Shown: one piece after another, positions 51,701-59,194 of the stretch | Layout: each line of letters starts with the position of its first letter | Position numbering within the stretch: position 1 is the first letter of the stretch | From: Verrucomicrobiota bacterium | GTDB lineage: Bacteria > Verrucomicrobiota > Verrucomicrobiia > Verrucomicrobiales > DEV007 | Length of the DNA: 64,000 nt | Reading direction: 5' to 3' | Assembly: GCA_018970725.1 (NCBI GenBank) | Contig: JAGWVU010000026.1 | Span: forward strand, 1 to 64,000 | Notes under the pieces: model-generated | What the model was told of the DNA's origin: nothing | Databases searched by the model: none | Seen by the model: the letters and a program-made list of their open reading frames with translations, nothing else | Position numbers and translations under genes: made by a program

Positions 51701-53032
51701 GTGTTGGCCTTGCCGGACTCATCCGGGGGGCATTTGCTGACCGCTTATGTGGTTCCGTCCAAGGAGCGCCCGGTCGCTCCCCGGGAGCTCACGGGATTCC
51801 TCAAAAAGAGTTTGCCCGGCTACATGGTGCCGGCGGCGCTGGTGTTGTTGGAGCGTCTGCCGTTGACACCCAACGGGAAGATCGACACCCGGGCCCTGCC
51901 TGCCCCTTTGCCCTCCGATATGACGGCTGAGAGTCAGGATGTGAGCCGGACCGGGCCCAACAATCCGCTGGAAGAGAAGTTGGCCCGGATCTGGGCCGAG
52001 GTCCTGGGACTGCCGAACGTGGGGATTGGCGACCGCTTTTTCGATCTCGGCGGCCATTCGTTGCAGGCGTTTCGCATGCTCACGATGATCCGCCAGCAGT
52101 TGGAGGTCGAGATCCAGCTTTCCGCCTTGTTCCAGGCACCGAGCGTGGCGGAAATGGCGGTTTTGTTGGCGCAGAAGGGAGTGGAGGTTCCTTGGTCCCC
52201 GTTGGTGCCTTTCCAGGGGCAAGGCACGCGACTGCCTTTTTTTGCGATTCATGGCGGGCACGGCGAAGTTTTGTTCTACAAGGGCCTCGCGGAGCATCTG
52301 GGGCCGGATCAGCCGTTTTATGCGCTGCGCGCCCGGGGAAATGATTTCCCGGATAATCCCCATCGGACGGTGGAGGAGATGGCCGCCGACTACATAAGGG
52401 CGATCCGTTCGATCCAGCCCGATGGGCCCTATCGGATTGGAGGGGCGAGTTTTGGCGGGATTGTCGCGTTTGAAATGGCGAAGCAGTTGCAGGAGTCGGG
52501 TCTTGCGGTGGAACGTTTGATTCTATTTGATACCGGTGGGTTCCGTGAATTCCTGACCCCTTTGCCTCTGGGCAGAAGAGTATTGAACCTACTCCGATAC
52601 TTGCCGAGATACGGACTCCGGGAAGTCTGGCACCGCCTGAAGATCCGGATCCTGCGCTTTTTCGTGAGTGAATCGGTGGTGGAATTCTATCGGGCCACGG
52701 GCACGCTGCCGAAGGAGTCCTCCGCCATCATTTTTACCTGGCAGGCGGTGTGGCAGGCGAATCTGGAGGCAGCGGACCGCTATGTGCCGACGGTCTATCC
52801 CGGTGAACTCACCCTGATCCGTGCGGTGGATGACGGAAATTATATGTGGTATCGTTACGACTCTGATTACGGATGGGGGGAATTATCCGAAGGTGGCGTG
52901 GTGGGTTATGATGTACCCGGGACGCACATTGGCATGTTTCAAGAACCGTATGTGAAGAGGCTTGCCGAAACCATGGAGGTTTTATTGAGTGGGGCGACGC
53001 AACAAAGGGTGGGAGGGGGCGCCGTGCGATGA
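48779..53032 (+). CDS. Single-module nonribosomal peptide synthetase (C-A-PCP-TE)
   Basis: 1417-aa NRPS. Condensation domain about 1-435 with the active HHILFDG motif (about 140-146). Adenylation domain about 535-1035: A3 YTSGSSGRPKG (about 689), A5 NSYGPTE (about 833), A7 YKTGDRVRF, A8 QVKIRGFRIEPGEIE, A10 NGKID. Carrier domain with GGHSLQAF, Ser about 1094. C-terminal type I thioesterase with GASFGG (Ser about 1224). Between C and A lies an extra degenerate A-domain start (about 450-520). All catalytic residues are intact, so it should load one amino acid, condense it with an acyl or aminoacyl donor and release the product. Start ATG 48779; GTG 48725 is an alternative. It overlaps the exporter gene by four bases. 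No MbtH, phosphopantetheinyl transferase or second module is present. Confidence 0.93.
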   Translation: MTSESMKLPLSFGQGQLWFLEQLAPGRSDYHSTDAVRIRGELDPGRLECALGALVERHDSLRTRFMVIEGQPFQTIESRVKVELLRWVAGGESAEERESAARDRISSFSREPIDLARAPLWRVQLIEIGPSEYWMVLVIHHILFDGWSCGLFWEGLMEAYRSHGGDRDGIDTGSDLQLADFIRWERDHLQGAVLDDLLSYWKEKLGGTLPVMELPMDFARPAEASHRGGKRSLALPARLATRLRELAREAQTTLFITLLAAYKVFLYRYTNQEDLVVGTPFATRSWPGHETIFGFLVNTLVLRSRVREESSFRDFLAEVRATAVEAYDHGELPFNLLVEALQPERTASGNPLFQTMFQMNGRQEISGGGAGISLDPLVLDGEFSNFDLTLEVLETGGGLMLRMEYASDLFLPATIDRMLHNYLFLLEEIGADPTRPIAELRCVCADEANTLLEVWSREASGGNFRGAIDLSLSLRTLPDGVRAEVVQHGERLSKQTLLAALEKCVAGLRESGGVSSDGGRRQSWSLSDSASSYSVDAPVHCLHTYIEAQAARNPDRIAVSHQDRALTYGELNAAANQLAHELIGRGVRPDMPVGICLRRCPEMVVALLAILKAGGAYLPLDPGYPLERLKFKVDDANIRVLVTDLELHEKLALPVSVVLCVDRDGPEWAGLSRENPVVDLDLSNLAYFIYTSGSSGRPKGVMIEHRAVSHFVQAAIQHYGISSEDCMLQFGSISFDLAVEEIFTCLVAGGRLQLRDEDMMGSSSLFMRRCQEWGVTILDLPTAYWHQLVADLEQGDLRFPKEVRLVIIGGERVLPGAVQAWLRKVGGRPRLFNSYGPTETTVVATGYWIDDDLPSRSQVPIGKPLANTEIYVLDGRKRLVPIGAEGELYIGGQSVSRGYLNRPELTAACFVEDPFRAGSGRKLYKTGDRVRFLQDGSLEFLGRIDTQVKIRGFRIEPGEIETMLLRCSDVREAVVLALPDSSGGHLLTAYVVPSKERPVAPRELTGFLKKSLPGYMVPAALVLLERLPLTPNGKIDTRALPAPLPSDMTAESQDVSRTGPNNPLEEKLARIWAEVLGLPNVGIGDRFFDLGGHSLQAFRMLTMIRQQLEVEIQLSALFQAPSVAEMAVLLAQKGVEVPWSPLVPFQGQGTRLPFFAIHGGHGEVLFYKGLAEHLGPDQPFYALRARGNDFPDNPHRTVEEMAADYIRAIRSIQPDGPYRIGGASFGGIVAFEMAKQLQESGLAVERLILFDTGGFREFLTPLPLGRRVLNLLRYLPRYGLREVWHRLKIRILRFFVSESVVEFYRATGTLPKESSAIIFTWQAVWQANLEAADRYVPTVYPGELTLIRAVDDGNYMWYRYDSDYGWGELSEGGVVGYDVPGTHIGMFQEPYVKRLAETMEVLLSGATQQRVGGGAVR

Positions 53033-54687
53033 AGGTTTTGCTTTTTGTCTTCCGCACTTCCCCCTTGGTCGTGAGCCTCGCGGCCGGAGCCGCGGTATTG
53101 AGCGGCTTGGCGAGCGGAGGTTTGATCGCCTTGGTGAACAGCGCGCTGAGTGGCGGGCCCGGGAGCGGAAGTGGCCTTGGGTGGAAGTTTCTCGCTCTGG
53201 TGGTTTTGAGTCTGGTCACGGCGGTCGCGGCGAATGTGACCGTCGCCTGGTTCTACCGGAAGGTGGTGTTGGAAATGCAGATGCGCCTCGCCCGTCGCAT
53301 CACCGAAACCCCATTGCGGAACCTTGAGGAAGTGGGAAGCGCACCGCTGCTCGGTGTGTTGACCGATGATGTGGCGAAGATCGGGGATGTGGCGACGGTG
53401 ATGGTGCCGTTGATTGCCAATTTGGCGACAACGGCCGCCTGTTTTGTTTATCTGCTCCGGCTCTCGCCCCCCGCCTTTGTCGGCACGGTGATTTTCCTGG
53501 TCTTGGGCGGATTGTCCTACAAGCTTCTGACGGGCCGGGAGCGGGTCCTGCTGGCAGAAGGGCGAAACCGGATGGACAGCGTCTACCGCTATTTTCATGA
53601 CCTCACGCATGGTTTGAAGGAATTGAAGCTGAGTCACGCGCGGTGTGAGAGGTTTCTCGGAGGGGTCTTGCGTCCGGCGGCCGCCGTCGTGCAGAGACAT
53701 TTGTTCCTTTGGGACGTGACGTTTGCCGCGATCAGCACCTGGGGAAGATTTCTCATTCTGGTGGTGGTGGGGTTGGTGCTTTTTGTCCTGCCGCGGTTTG
53801 TTTCGTTTTCACCCGGAGTCTTGAGTGGTTATGTTTTGGTGCTGCTCTATGTGCGCTCCTCGCTGTTATCCGCGCTCGACTCCCTGCCGCACCTTTCGGC
53901 GGCGGCGGTATCGCTTCGGAAAATCGAGTCGTTTGGCCTGGACGTCACGGCCGAGCCGGTGCCCGTCTCCGGAGAGGGTCATCTTCCGTCAGGCTGGAAC
54001 ACGCTCACGTTGTCCCGGGTGACCCATAGCTATTATCACGACCGCGAGGACTGCCAGTTCACCCTGGGGCCGATCGACTTGAAGCTGCGCCGTGGAGAGA
54101 TCGTCTTCGTGGTCGGGGGGAATGGCAGTGGGAAAACCACAATGTCCAAGGTGGTCATGGGCTTGTATCCTGCGGAGGGCGGGGTGATTGATCTGGATGG
54201 AACGGTGGTCCGGCCCGGTGATCTGTTGGAATACCGGCAGCTTTTCGGTGCGGTTTTCACGGATTTCCATCTCTTCGAGGACCTGCTCGGTTTGGAGGTC
54301 ACCAAGTTGGAGGAAGAGGCGGAGGCCTATCTCCGGAGGCTGGATTTGGATCACAAGGTAAGGATCGAGGGCGGTCGTCTCTCGACGACCCGTGCGCTCT
54401 CCAGAGGGCAACAACAACGATTGGCCCTCCTCGCCGCCTATCTCGAGGACCGGACCTTTTATATTTTCGACGAGTGGGCCGCCAATCAGGATCCGTCCTT
54501 CCGCGAGGTCTTCTACACCGAGTTGCTGCCGGAGTTGAGGGCGAAAGGCAAGGGAGTCCTGGTGATCAGCCATGATGACCAGTATTTCGGGGTTGCGGAC
54601 AGGATCCTCAAACTGGTCGATGGGAAGATCATCGCCGATGAGAAAGTGGTCCCGGCGGGGAAAACACGGCCCGGGAAGGCGGCGTAG
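53029..54687 (+). CDS. Cyclic-peptide-type ABC exporter (SyrD/PvdE family)
   Basis: 552-aa fused ABC exporter. Six membrane segments lie within 1-300 and the ATPase domain at about 325-540: Walker A GGNGSGKTT, signature LSRGQQQRLALL and Walker B FYIFDEWAANQDP; the DEWAA-QDP form is typical of exporters for nonribosomal peptides and pyoverdine precursors (SyrD/PvdE). The ATG overlaps the NRPS stop (ATGA), so production and export are coupled. The likely cargo is the NRPS product (inference). A strong terminator follows. Confidence 0.93.
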   Translation: MKVLLFVFRTSPLVVSLAAGAAVLSGLASGGLIALVNSALSGGPGSGSGLGWKFLALVVLSLVTAVAANVTVAWFYRKVVLEMQMRLARRITETPLRNLEEVGSAPLLGVLTDDVAKIGDVATVMVPLIANLATTAACFVYLLRLSPPAFVGTVIFLVLGGLSYKLLTGRERVLLAEGRNRMDSVYRYFHDLTHGLKELKLSHARCERFLGGVLRPAAAVVQRHLFLWDVTFAAISTWGRFLILVVVGLVLFVLPRFVSFSPGVLSGYVLVLLYVRSSLLSALDSLPHLSAAAVSLRKIESFGLDVTAEPVPVSGEGHLPSGWNTLTLSRVTHSYYHDREDCQFTLGPIDLKLRRGEIVFVVGGNGSGKTTMSKVVMGLYPAEGGVIDLDGTVVRPGDLLEYRQLFGAVFTDFHLFEDLLGLEVTKLEEEAEAYLRRLDLDHKVRIEGGRLSTTRALSRGQQQRLALLAAYLEDRTFYIFDEWAANQDPSFREVFYTELLPELRAKGKGVLVISHDDQYFGVADRILKLVDGKIIADEKVVPAGKTRPGKAA

Positions 54688-54699
54688 ATACCGCTCCCT

Positions 54700-54726
54700 C
54701 CGGGGCATCCCCGGCTTTCTCGTTTT
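54700..54726 (+). terminator. Rho-independent terminator of the NRPS-exporter operon
   Basis: CCGGGG (54700-54705), loop CAT, CCCCGG (54709-54714), then CTTTCTCGTTTT. Six G-C pairs and a T-rich tail 12 bases after the exporter stop make a convincing plus-strand terminator, before the convergent queD. Confidence 0.8.
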
Positions 54727-54731
54727 GCGTT

Positions 54732-55187
54732 TCAGCGGTCGCTATATTCCGCCCACGAACTGCTGGTTTCCCAGACCCGGATGCGGACGATCCTGACCGC
54801 GGCGCGGAGCGGGTAGCGCGGAGACGTTCGGGCCCGGTAGTCGTGGAGTTTTCGGGCGAAGGTATCGTGGATGACCCGGGCGAGGACTTCGGTGGTGGGA
54901 TCCACGTTCTCGAAGGGGATGATGCGCTCGCCGTAGGTTTGGCGGAGGGTGGCGAACATCGGGTCCGCGGTATTCACGCAGAGGGAGTGATCGAGGGCGT
55001 CGAGGTATTCACCGATCACTTCCTTGATGATCTTGAAGTCGCAGACCATGTCGTTGGCATCCAGTTCCTCCGCCTCCAGCTCGATCTCGACCTTGCGGGT
55101 GTGCCCGTGGGGGAAACGGCACTTGTCCGGATGTTTGGAAAGCTGGTGACCGCTTTCGATTTCGATGGTTTTGCAGATGCGATACAT
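54732..55187 (-). CDS. queD: 6-carboxytetrahydropterin synthase (QueD-like)
   Basis: 151-aa PTPS/QueD-type enzyme converting dihydroneopterin triphosphate to 6-carboxytetrahydropterin for queuosine. Zinc histidines appear as H14 (ESGHQL), H27 and H29 (FPHGHT), with catalytic Cys23 just before them; CDFKIIK and LDHSLC follow. Somewhat longer than the 120-aa QueD because of a basic C-terminal stretch. ATG at 55187. Last gene of queF-queE-queD, 26 bases after queE. Sequence alone does not exclude a PTPS-related role, but the neighbours support QueD. Confidence 0.9.
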   Translation of the reverse strand: MYRICKTIEIESGHQLSKHPDKCRFPHGHTRKVEIELEAEELDANDMVCDFKIIKEVIGEYLDALDHSLCVNTADPMFATLRQTYGERIIPFENVDPTTEVLARVIHDTFARKLHDYRARTSPRYPLRAAVRIVRIRVWETSSSWAEYSDR

Positions 55188-55213
55188 GCTGGGGGGCGAT
55201 GACGGGAACCGGG

Positions 55214-55912
55214 TCAGGTTCCCCTGGTGTTTCCAAAGAGATGAATGTGGACGCGGTCGCAATAGCGATAGCCGAATTGTTTGCAGAGTTCGGTCACGAG
55301 AGGGGCGCGGGCGAGAATCTCATGGCTCGTGATGCCTTCGGGCATGAGGAGGACGCGGTCTGGCGGAAATGGAGGAAGTTTGGCAAGCAGGGCCTGGATT
55401 TCCTCGAGATCGCCGGCAGAGGCGATGACGAATTTGAGCTGGACCTCATATTCATGGATCCACCGGGCGAGGACATCGGGTTGCAAGCGTCGGGACTCGT
55501 GGCGCTTGATCCAGGCTTCCCCGATGGTGCCGCGGGCCGGCGTGGAATGCCGGAGCTTGGGGCTGATGGAGGCCAGATCACAGGCGATTCCCCCGGGAGG
55601 AACGGTTCCGGCGGTTTCGAGGGTGATGTGCCAGGCACGGCGCTTCAGTTCGGCCGCGAAGTCGTGGATCCCCGAAGCCACCATGGGTTCCCCGCCGGTG
55701 AGCACGGCGTGCCGGGTGGAGCGGGGAAACGATCCGAGGCGGTCGAGGAGTTCCGTCGGGGCCAAACTGTCACCGGTCGGTTTCCATGAAGTGTAGGGAG
55801 TATCACACCAAGCGCACCGGAGATTGCAGCCGGAGAAGCGGAGAAACACGGAGGGAACGCCGGCCAGCGTGCCTTCGCCTTGGATGGAATGGAAAATTTC
55901 GGAGACGAACAT
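55214..55912 (-). CDS. queE: 7-carboxy-7-deazaguanine synthase
   Basis: 232-aa radical SAM enzyme making 7-carboxy-7-deazaguanine from 6-carboxytetrahydropterin. MFVSEIFHSIQGEGTLAGVPS is the typical opening, then the cluster motif CNLRCAWCDT (C29, C33, C36), LTGGEPM and ETAGT. Length is normal. ATG 55912 begins the conserved sequence; the frame upstream is antisense-free but lacks homology. QueC, the next enzyme, is not in this window. Confidence 0.95.
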   Translation of the reverse strand: MFVSEIFHSIQGEGTLAGVPSVFLRFSGCNLRCAWCDTPYTSWKPTGDSLAPTELLDRLGSFPRSTRHAVLTGGEPMVASGIHDFAAELKRRAWHITLETAGTVPPGGIACDLASISPKLRHSTPARGTIGEAWIKRHESRRLQPDVLARWIHEYEVQLKFVIASAGDLEEIQALLAKLPPFPPDRVLLMPEGITSHEILARAPLVTELCKQFGYRYCDRVHIHLFGNTRGT

Positions 55913-55935
55913 CTCGGCTGGATCGGGGCCGGGGG

Positions 55936-56331
55936 TTACGTCGGTTCCGGGAAAGAGGCTTCCACGGTCAGGCCAATGCCGCCACGTGCCGCGAATTCCC
56001 CCCGGACGTGGAGACGCCGCGGAGAGCAGACGGTCAGGAGATCCGCCGCGATGCGGTTGACGATGGCCTCGTTGAAGGCGCGGGTGTTGCGAAAAGAGGC
56101 GAGGTAAAATTTGAGGGACTTGGTTTCCACGCAGCGATCCGCGGGGATATATTCGATGAAGAGCCGGGCAAAATCCGGTTGTCCGGTCACGGGACAAAGC
56201 GAGGAGAATTCATGGCAATCGAGCTTGATCCAGTAGGCGCGCCCGGTGGGGCTGGGAAAGGTTTCGAGGATATCGGGTGACGGTGCGTCGGGAAAGCTGC
56301 TGGCGTGTCCGAGAAGCGTGAGTTGATCCAT
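55936..56331 (-). CDS. queF: NADPH-dependent 7-cyano-7-deazaguanine reductase
   Basis: 131-aa unimodular QueF reducing preQ0 to preQ1. The nucleophile Cys46 lies in SSLCPVTGQPDFA and the QueF motif is ETKSLKFYLASFRN (69-82). FIEYIPADRCVETKSLK links these. It is short for the family; ATG 56331 gives the expected N-terminus, though ATG 56346 and one at 56448 are in frame. First of three queuosine genes. A hairpin (CCTCCGC 56392-56398, GCGGAGG 56411-56417) lies in the 124-base gap after the sulfatase; no preQ1 riboswitch is recognisable. Confidence 0.93.
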   Translation of the reverse strand: MDQLTLLGHASSFPDAPSPDILETFPSPTGRAYWIKLDCHEFSSLCPVTGQPDFARLFIEYIPADRCVETKSLKFYLASFRNTRAFNEAIVNRIAADLLTVCSPRRLHVRGEFAARGGIGLTVEASFPEPT

Positions 56332-56455
56332 CGCCGGACGTTCCATGCGTTCTGGGGAAGGTGCAACCCCGGCTTGGGAACCTATTGAAGACCTCCGCGG
56401 ATCCGCGAAGGCGGAGGGCTGGGACAGAGGTCCTGCGGGTTCTGCCATCGGTCCC

Positions 56456-58006
56456 TCAATTTCCTCCGGGCCCGGCACCGGGCGGAGATTCGGCGTAATC
56501 CGCGCCGGTCAGACTGTGGAGCACGGATTCCTGCCAGATCTGGAGCCCGCGCCGCAGTTCCGCGACCCGGCCGGGTTCTTGATCAGCGAGATTTGTTTTC
56601 TCGGCGGGATCGGTCATGAGGTCGAAGAGTTCCACTTTTGGCGGGCCGGTTCTGGCGTCGTGAAGAATCAACTTGTGATCGCCATCGATGAACGAGCGAG
56701 GTCCGCGGAAATCAGCCGGGGTCATCACGGGAAACCGTAGGTTGGTGAAGTCCCGGGTTGCTTTGCCCTGCACTTTCTTGACGAGCGGTGTGGTGCCTTC
56801 CTGGAGGGCGGGCTCGAGGTAGGGCCGGTATGGCGTTTCCCTGAGGTGAACGAGGTCGAACTCCCAAAAAGCGAGGGGGGCGGGGCGTGGGACCGAGTCT
56901 CCGCGGAAGACAGGTGAGAGATCGATGCCATCCAGTGGCCGGTCGGGGAGGGGTTGCCCGGCAAGGGCGGCCAGAGTGGGCAGGAGATCGGTCGTGGAGG
57001 CGCGTGTCCGGACGACGATGGGCTGGGGAATGCGGGAAGGCCATTCGATCAAGCCGGGGACGAGGGTGCCGCCCTCGTAGAGTTCTCCCTTGGCTCCGCG
57101 GTGGGGGACGCCGAGGGCGGCATCGGGGGAAGTGCCGTTGTCGCCGCAATAGAACAGCAGGGTATTCTCGCGCAGACCGCTATCCTTGAGGAAGGCGCGC
57201 AGGCGACCGATGGCGCGATCCATCGCGGTGATTTCCGCGTATCGTTCGCGAAGAACAGCCCCTTGGGGCCTTTGCACGGGGTCGCCGGTTTCGGTCGAGG
57301 TGAGTCGAACCGGCTTGGAATAGCGGGAGGGAAGGTGGTCGTAGAGGGCCAGGTCCTGGGGCAAACCGGCGTAGGGTTCATGGGGAGAACCAAACCAGAT
57401 GAGCTGGAGGGAGGGTTTGCCGGCGTCGCGGGCCCGTTTCAGGGCTTCGATCGACTCCTGGACGAGGATGTCCGAGCTCTCGCCCTCGAACCGGGTTGGA
57501 GGGCCTCCGTTTCGGGACAGGGTCGGGTCCAGTTCGAAGAAGTTGTCATGGGAAAGCCATTCATCGAAGCCCATGGCACCGGGGCAGACCGGGGACTCCT
57601 TCTTGACCGGGCCGACGTGCCATTTGCCGAGATGGACGCAATGATAACCGGCCCGGCGGAGCAGATGGGCGACGGTGATTTCTTCCGGGCGGAAGGACCA
57701 TCCGGGGGCGAAGGTGCCCATGCGGTTGGGGTGACGGCCGGTGAGAAAGCTGGCCCGGGTGGGCGAGCAACTCGGGTGGGCCGCATAAAAGCGTTCGAAC
57801 CTGAGGCCGGTTGCGGCGATGTCGTCGAGAACCGGGGTTTTGACGTGGGGGTGTCCGTTGTAACCGGTCTCCTCCCAGCCGTGGTCGTCCGCCATCATGA
57901 GAATGATGTTCGGCAGGGGCGGGGGCACCGGAGTGGTGCAAGCGGGGCCCGCGAAGCCGAGCAGAAGGAAGGCCTGGATTCCGGGAAAGCGGAGCGGGTG
58001 GAGCAT
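56456..58006 (-). CDS. Exported type I sulfatase
   Basis: 516-aa arylsulfatase-family enzyme removing sulfate esters, probably from polysaccharides. A signal peptide spans about 1-24. Metal ligands D40 and D41 (MMADDHGWEETGYNG) and the formylglycine motif CSPTR (80-84, within CSPTRASFLTGR) are present, then LGKWHVG. It needs a maturase (FGE or anSME) that is not in this window. It follows nagA by 11 bases and probably belongs to the same operon, suggesting a sulfated amino-sugar substrate (inference). Confidence 0.93.
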   Translation of the reverse strand: MLHPLRFPGIQAFLLLGFAGPACTTPVPPPLPNIILMMADDHGWEETGYNGHPHVKTPVLDDIAATGLRFERFYAAHPSCSPTRASFLTGRHPNRMGTFAPGWSFRPEEITVAHLLRRAGYHCVHLGKWHVGPVKKESPVCPGAMGFDEWLSHDNFFELDPTLSRNGGPPTRFEGESSDILVQESIEALKRARDAGKPSLQLIWFGSPHEPYAGLPQDLALYDHLPSRYSKPVRLTSTETGDPVQRPQGAVLRERYAEITAMDRAIGRLRAFLKDSGLRENTLLFYCGDNGTSPDAALGVPHRGAKGELYEGGTLVPGLIEWPSRIPQPIVVRTRASTTDLLPTLAALAGQPLPDRPLDGIDLSPVFRGDSVPRPAPLAFWEFDLVHLRETPYRPYLEPALQEGTTPLVKKVQGKATRDFTNLRFPVMTPADFRGPRSFIDGDHKLILHDARTGPPKVELFDLMTDPAEKTNLADQEPGRVAELRRGLQIWQESVLHSLTGADYAESPPGAGPGGN

Positions 58007-58017
58007 GAGACGGGGGC

Positions 58018-59172
58018 TCAGGAGGGATCGGTGGACCAGCGGATTTCCCCGCCGACGATGGTGGTCACCGGGGCCAGGGTTCCGCTTTCAAGGATGGCGA
58101 GATCGGCGAAGTAGCCGGGCGTGATTTTGCCGAACCCCTCGAGCCCGAGCGAACGGGCCTGGTTCCAGGAGGTGGCGGCGATGATCTGGGCCAACGGGAG
58201 GCCGGTGACCTCATGGAAGATGGCGAGGCCACGATGGAAGCGGAGAGTGCTGCCGGCGAGATTTCCGGACTCGAGCCGGCAAATGCCATCGCGGACGATG
58301 ACTCGCTGGCCGCCCTCGATGCATTCCCCGTCCGGTCTTCCGGAAGCGGAGATGGAATCGGTGATGAGCAGGAGCCGATGCCCGGGGATCAGCTTGCCGA
58401 TGAGTCTGAGCATGTCGGGACAGAGATGGACTCCGTCGGAAATGACCTCGGTCAGGATGTCGTCATCCAGCAAACCGGCGCCGACGATGCCGATGGCGCG
58501 GTGGTGGAGCGGTGTCATCTGGTTGCCGAAGTGGGTGAGGTGGGTGAGTCCGGCCTGTTTGGCGGCCACGAACTGTTCGTAGGAGGCCGCGGTGTGGGCG
58601 AGGGAGGAGACGATTTCCCGGGTGCGCAAGCCACGGATGAAGTCGATGGCGCCCTCCAATTCCGCGGCCACGGAAACGAGGCGGACTGGCGCGATGGAGC
58701 GGAGGCGATCGATTTCCGTGATGTCCGGCAGGCGGACATGCCGGGGATTCTGGGCCCCCACGCAGTCCGGGTTGAGATAGGGGCCCTCCACGTGAACGCC
58801 GGGGACGCGGGCCTGATCCATTCGTTCGCGGTAGTCGGCGATGCCGCGGAAAGCGTGTTCGAGCGCATCGGGCGTCTCCGTCCAGGTGGTGGGGAGGAAT
58901 TGGGTGACCCCTTCCTGCAACTTGGCCCCGGCGAGGGCGCGGATGGCGTTGCCGGTGCCGTCCATGACGGAGATGCCGGAGGCCCCGTGGGTGTGGATAT
59001 CGATGAATCCGGGAACCACGAGCCGGCCGGCGGCATTGATTTCCCGTGGGGCGCGGGGGAGCTCGGACGCGGGGCCGATGCGGGCGATGCGGTCGCCCTG
59101 GATCCAAATCGAGGAGAGGGGAAGATCAAGATCCGGGGAAACGATCCGGGCGTCGCGGATGAGGAGGCTCAT
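58018..59172 (-). CDS. nagA: N-acetylglucosamine-6-phosphate deacetylase
   Basis: 384-aa amidohydrolase releasing acetate from GlcNAc-6-P in amino-sugar use and cell-wall recycling. Visible: GRLVVPGFIDIHTHGASG with the metal HxH, a glutamate in HVEGPYLNP, SLAHTAASYEQ, HFGNQMTPLHHR, ISDGVHLCPD and LLITDSISASG. Length matches the family. ATG at 59172. It lies 22 bases after the metallophosphoesterase gene and 11 bases before the sulfatase gene. nagB is not in the window. Confidence 0.95.
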   Translation of the reverse strand: MSLLIRDARIVSPDLDLPLSSIWIQGDRIARIGPASELPRAPREINAAGRLVVPGFIDIHTHGASGISVMDGTGNAIRALAGAKLQEGVTQFLPTTWTETPDALEHAFRGIADYRERMDQARVPGVHVEGPYLNPDCVGAQNPRHVRLPDITEIDRLRSIAPVRLVSVAAELEGAIDFIRGLRTREIVSSLAHTAASYEQFVAAKQAGLTHLTHFGNQMTPLHHRAIGIVGAGLLDDDILTEVISDGVHLCPDMLRLIGKLIPGHRLLLITDSISASGRPDGECIEGGQRVIVRDGICRLESGNLAGSTLRFHRGLAIFHEVTGLPLAQIIAATSWNQARSLGLEGFGKITPGYFADLAILESGTLAPVTTIVGGEIRWSTDPS

Positions 59173-59194
59173 GGGAGGGGCGGGAGCCGGAGGA

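Noticed and set aside
56332-56455. preQ1 riboswitch upstream of queF
   Set aside because: Only a simple hairpin is visible; the conserved loops of preQ1 classes I-III were not recognised by eye.
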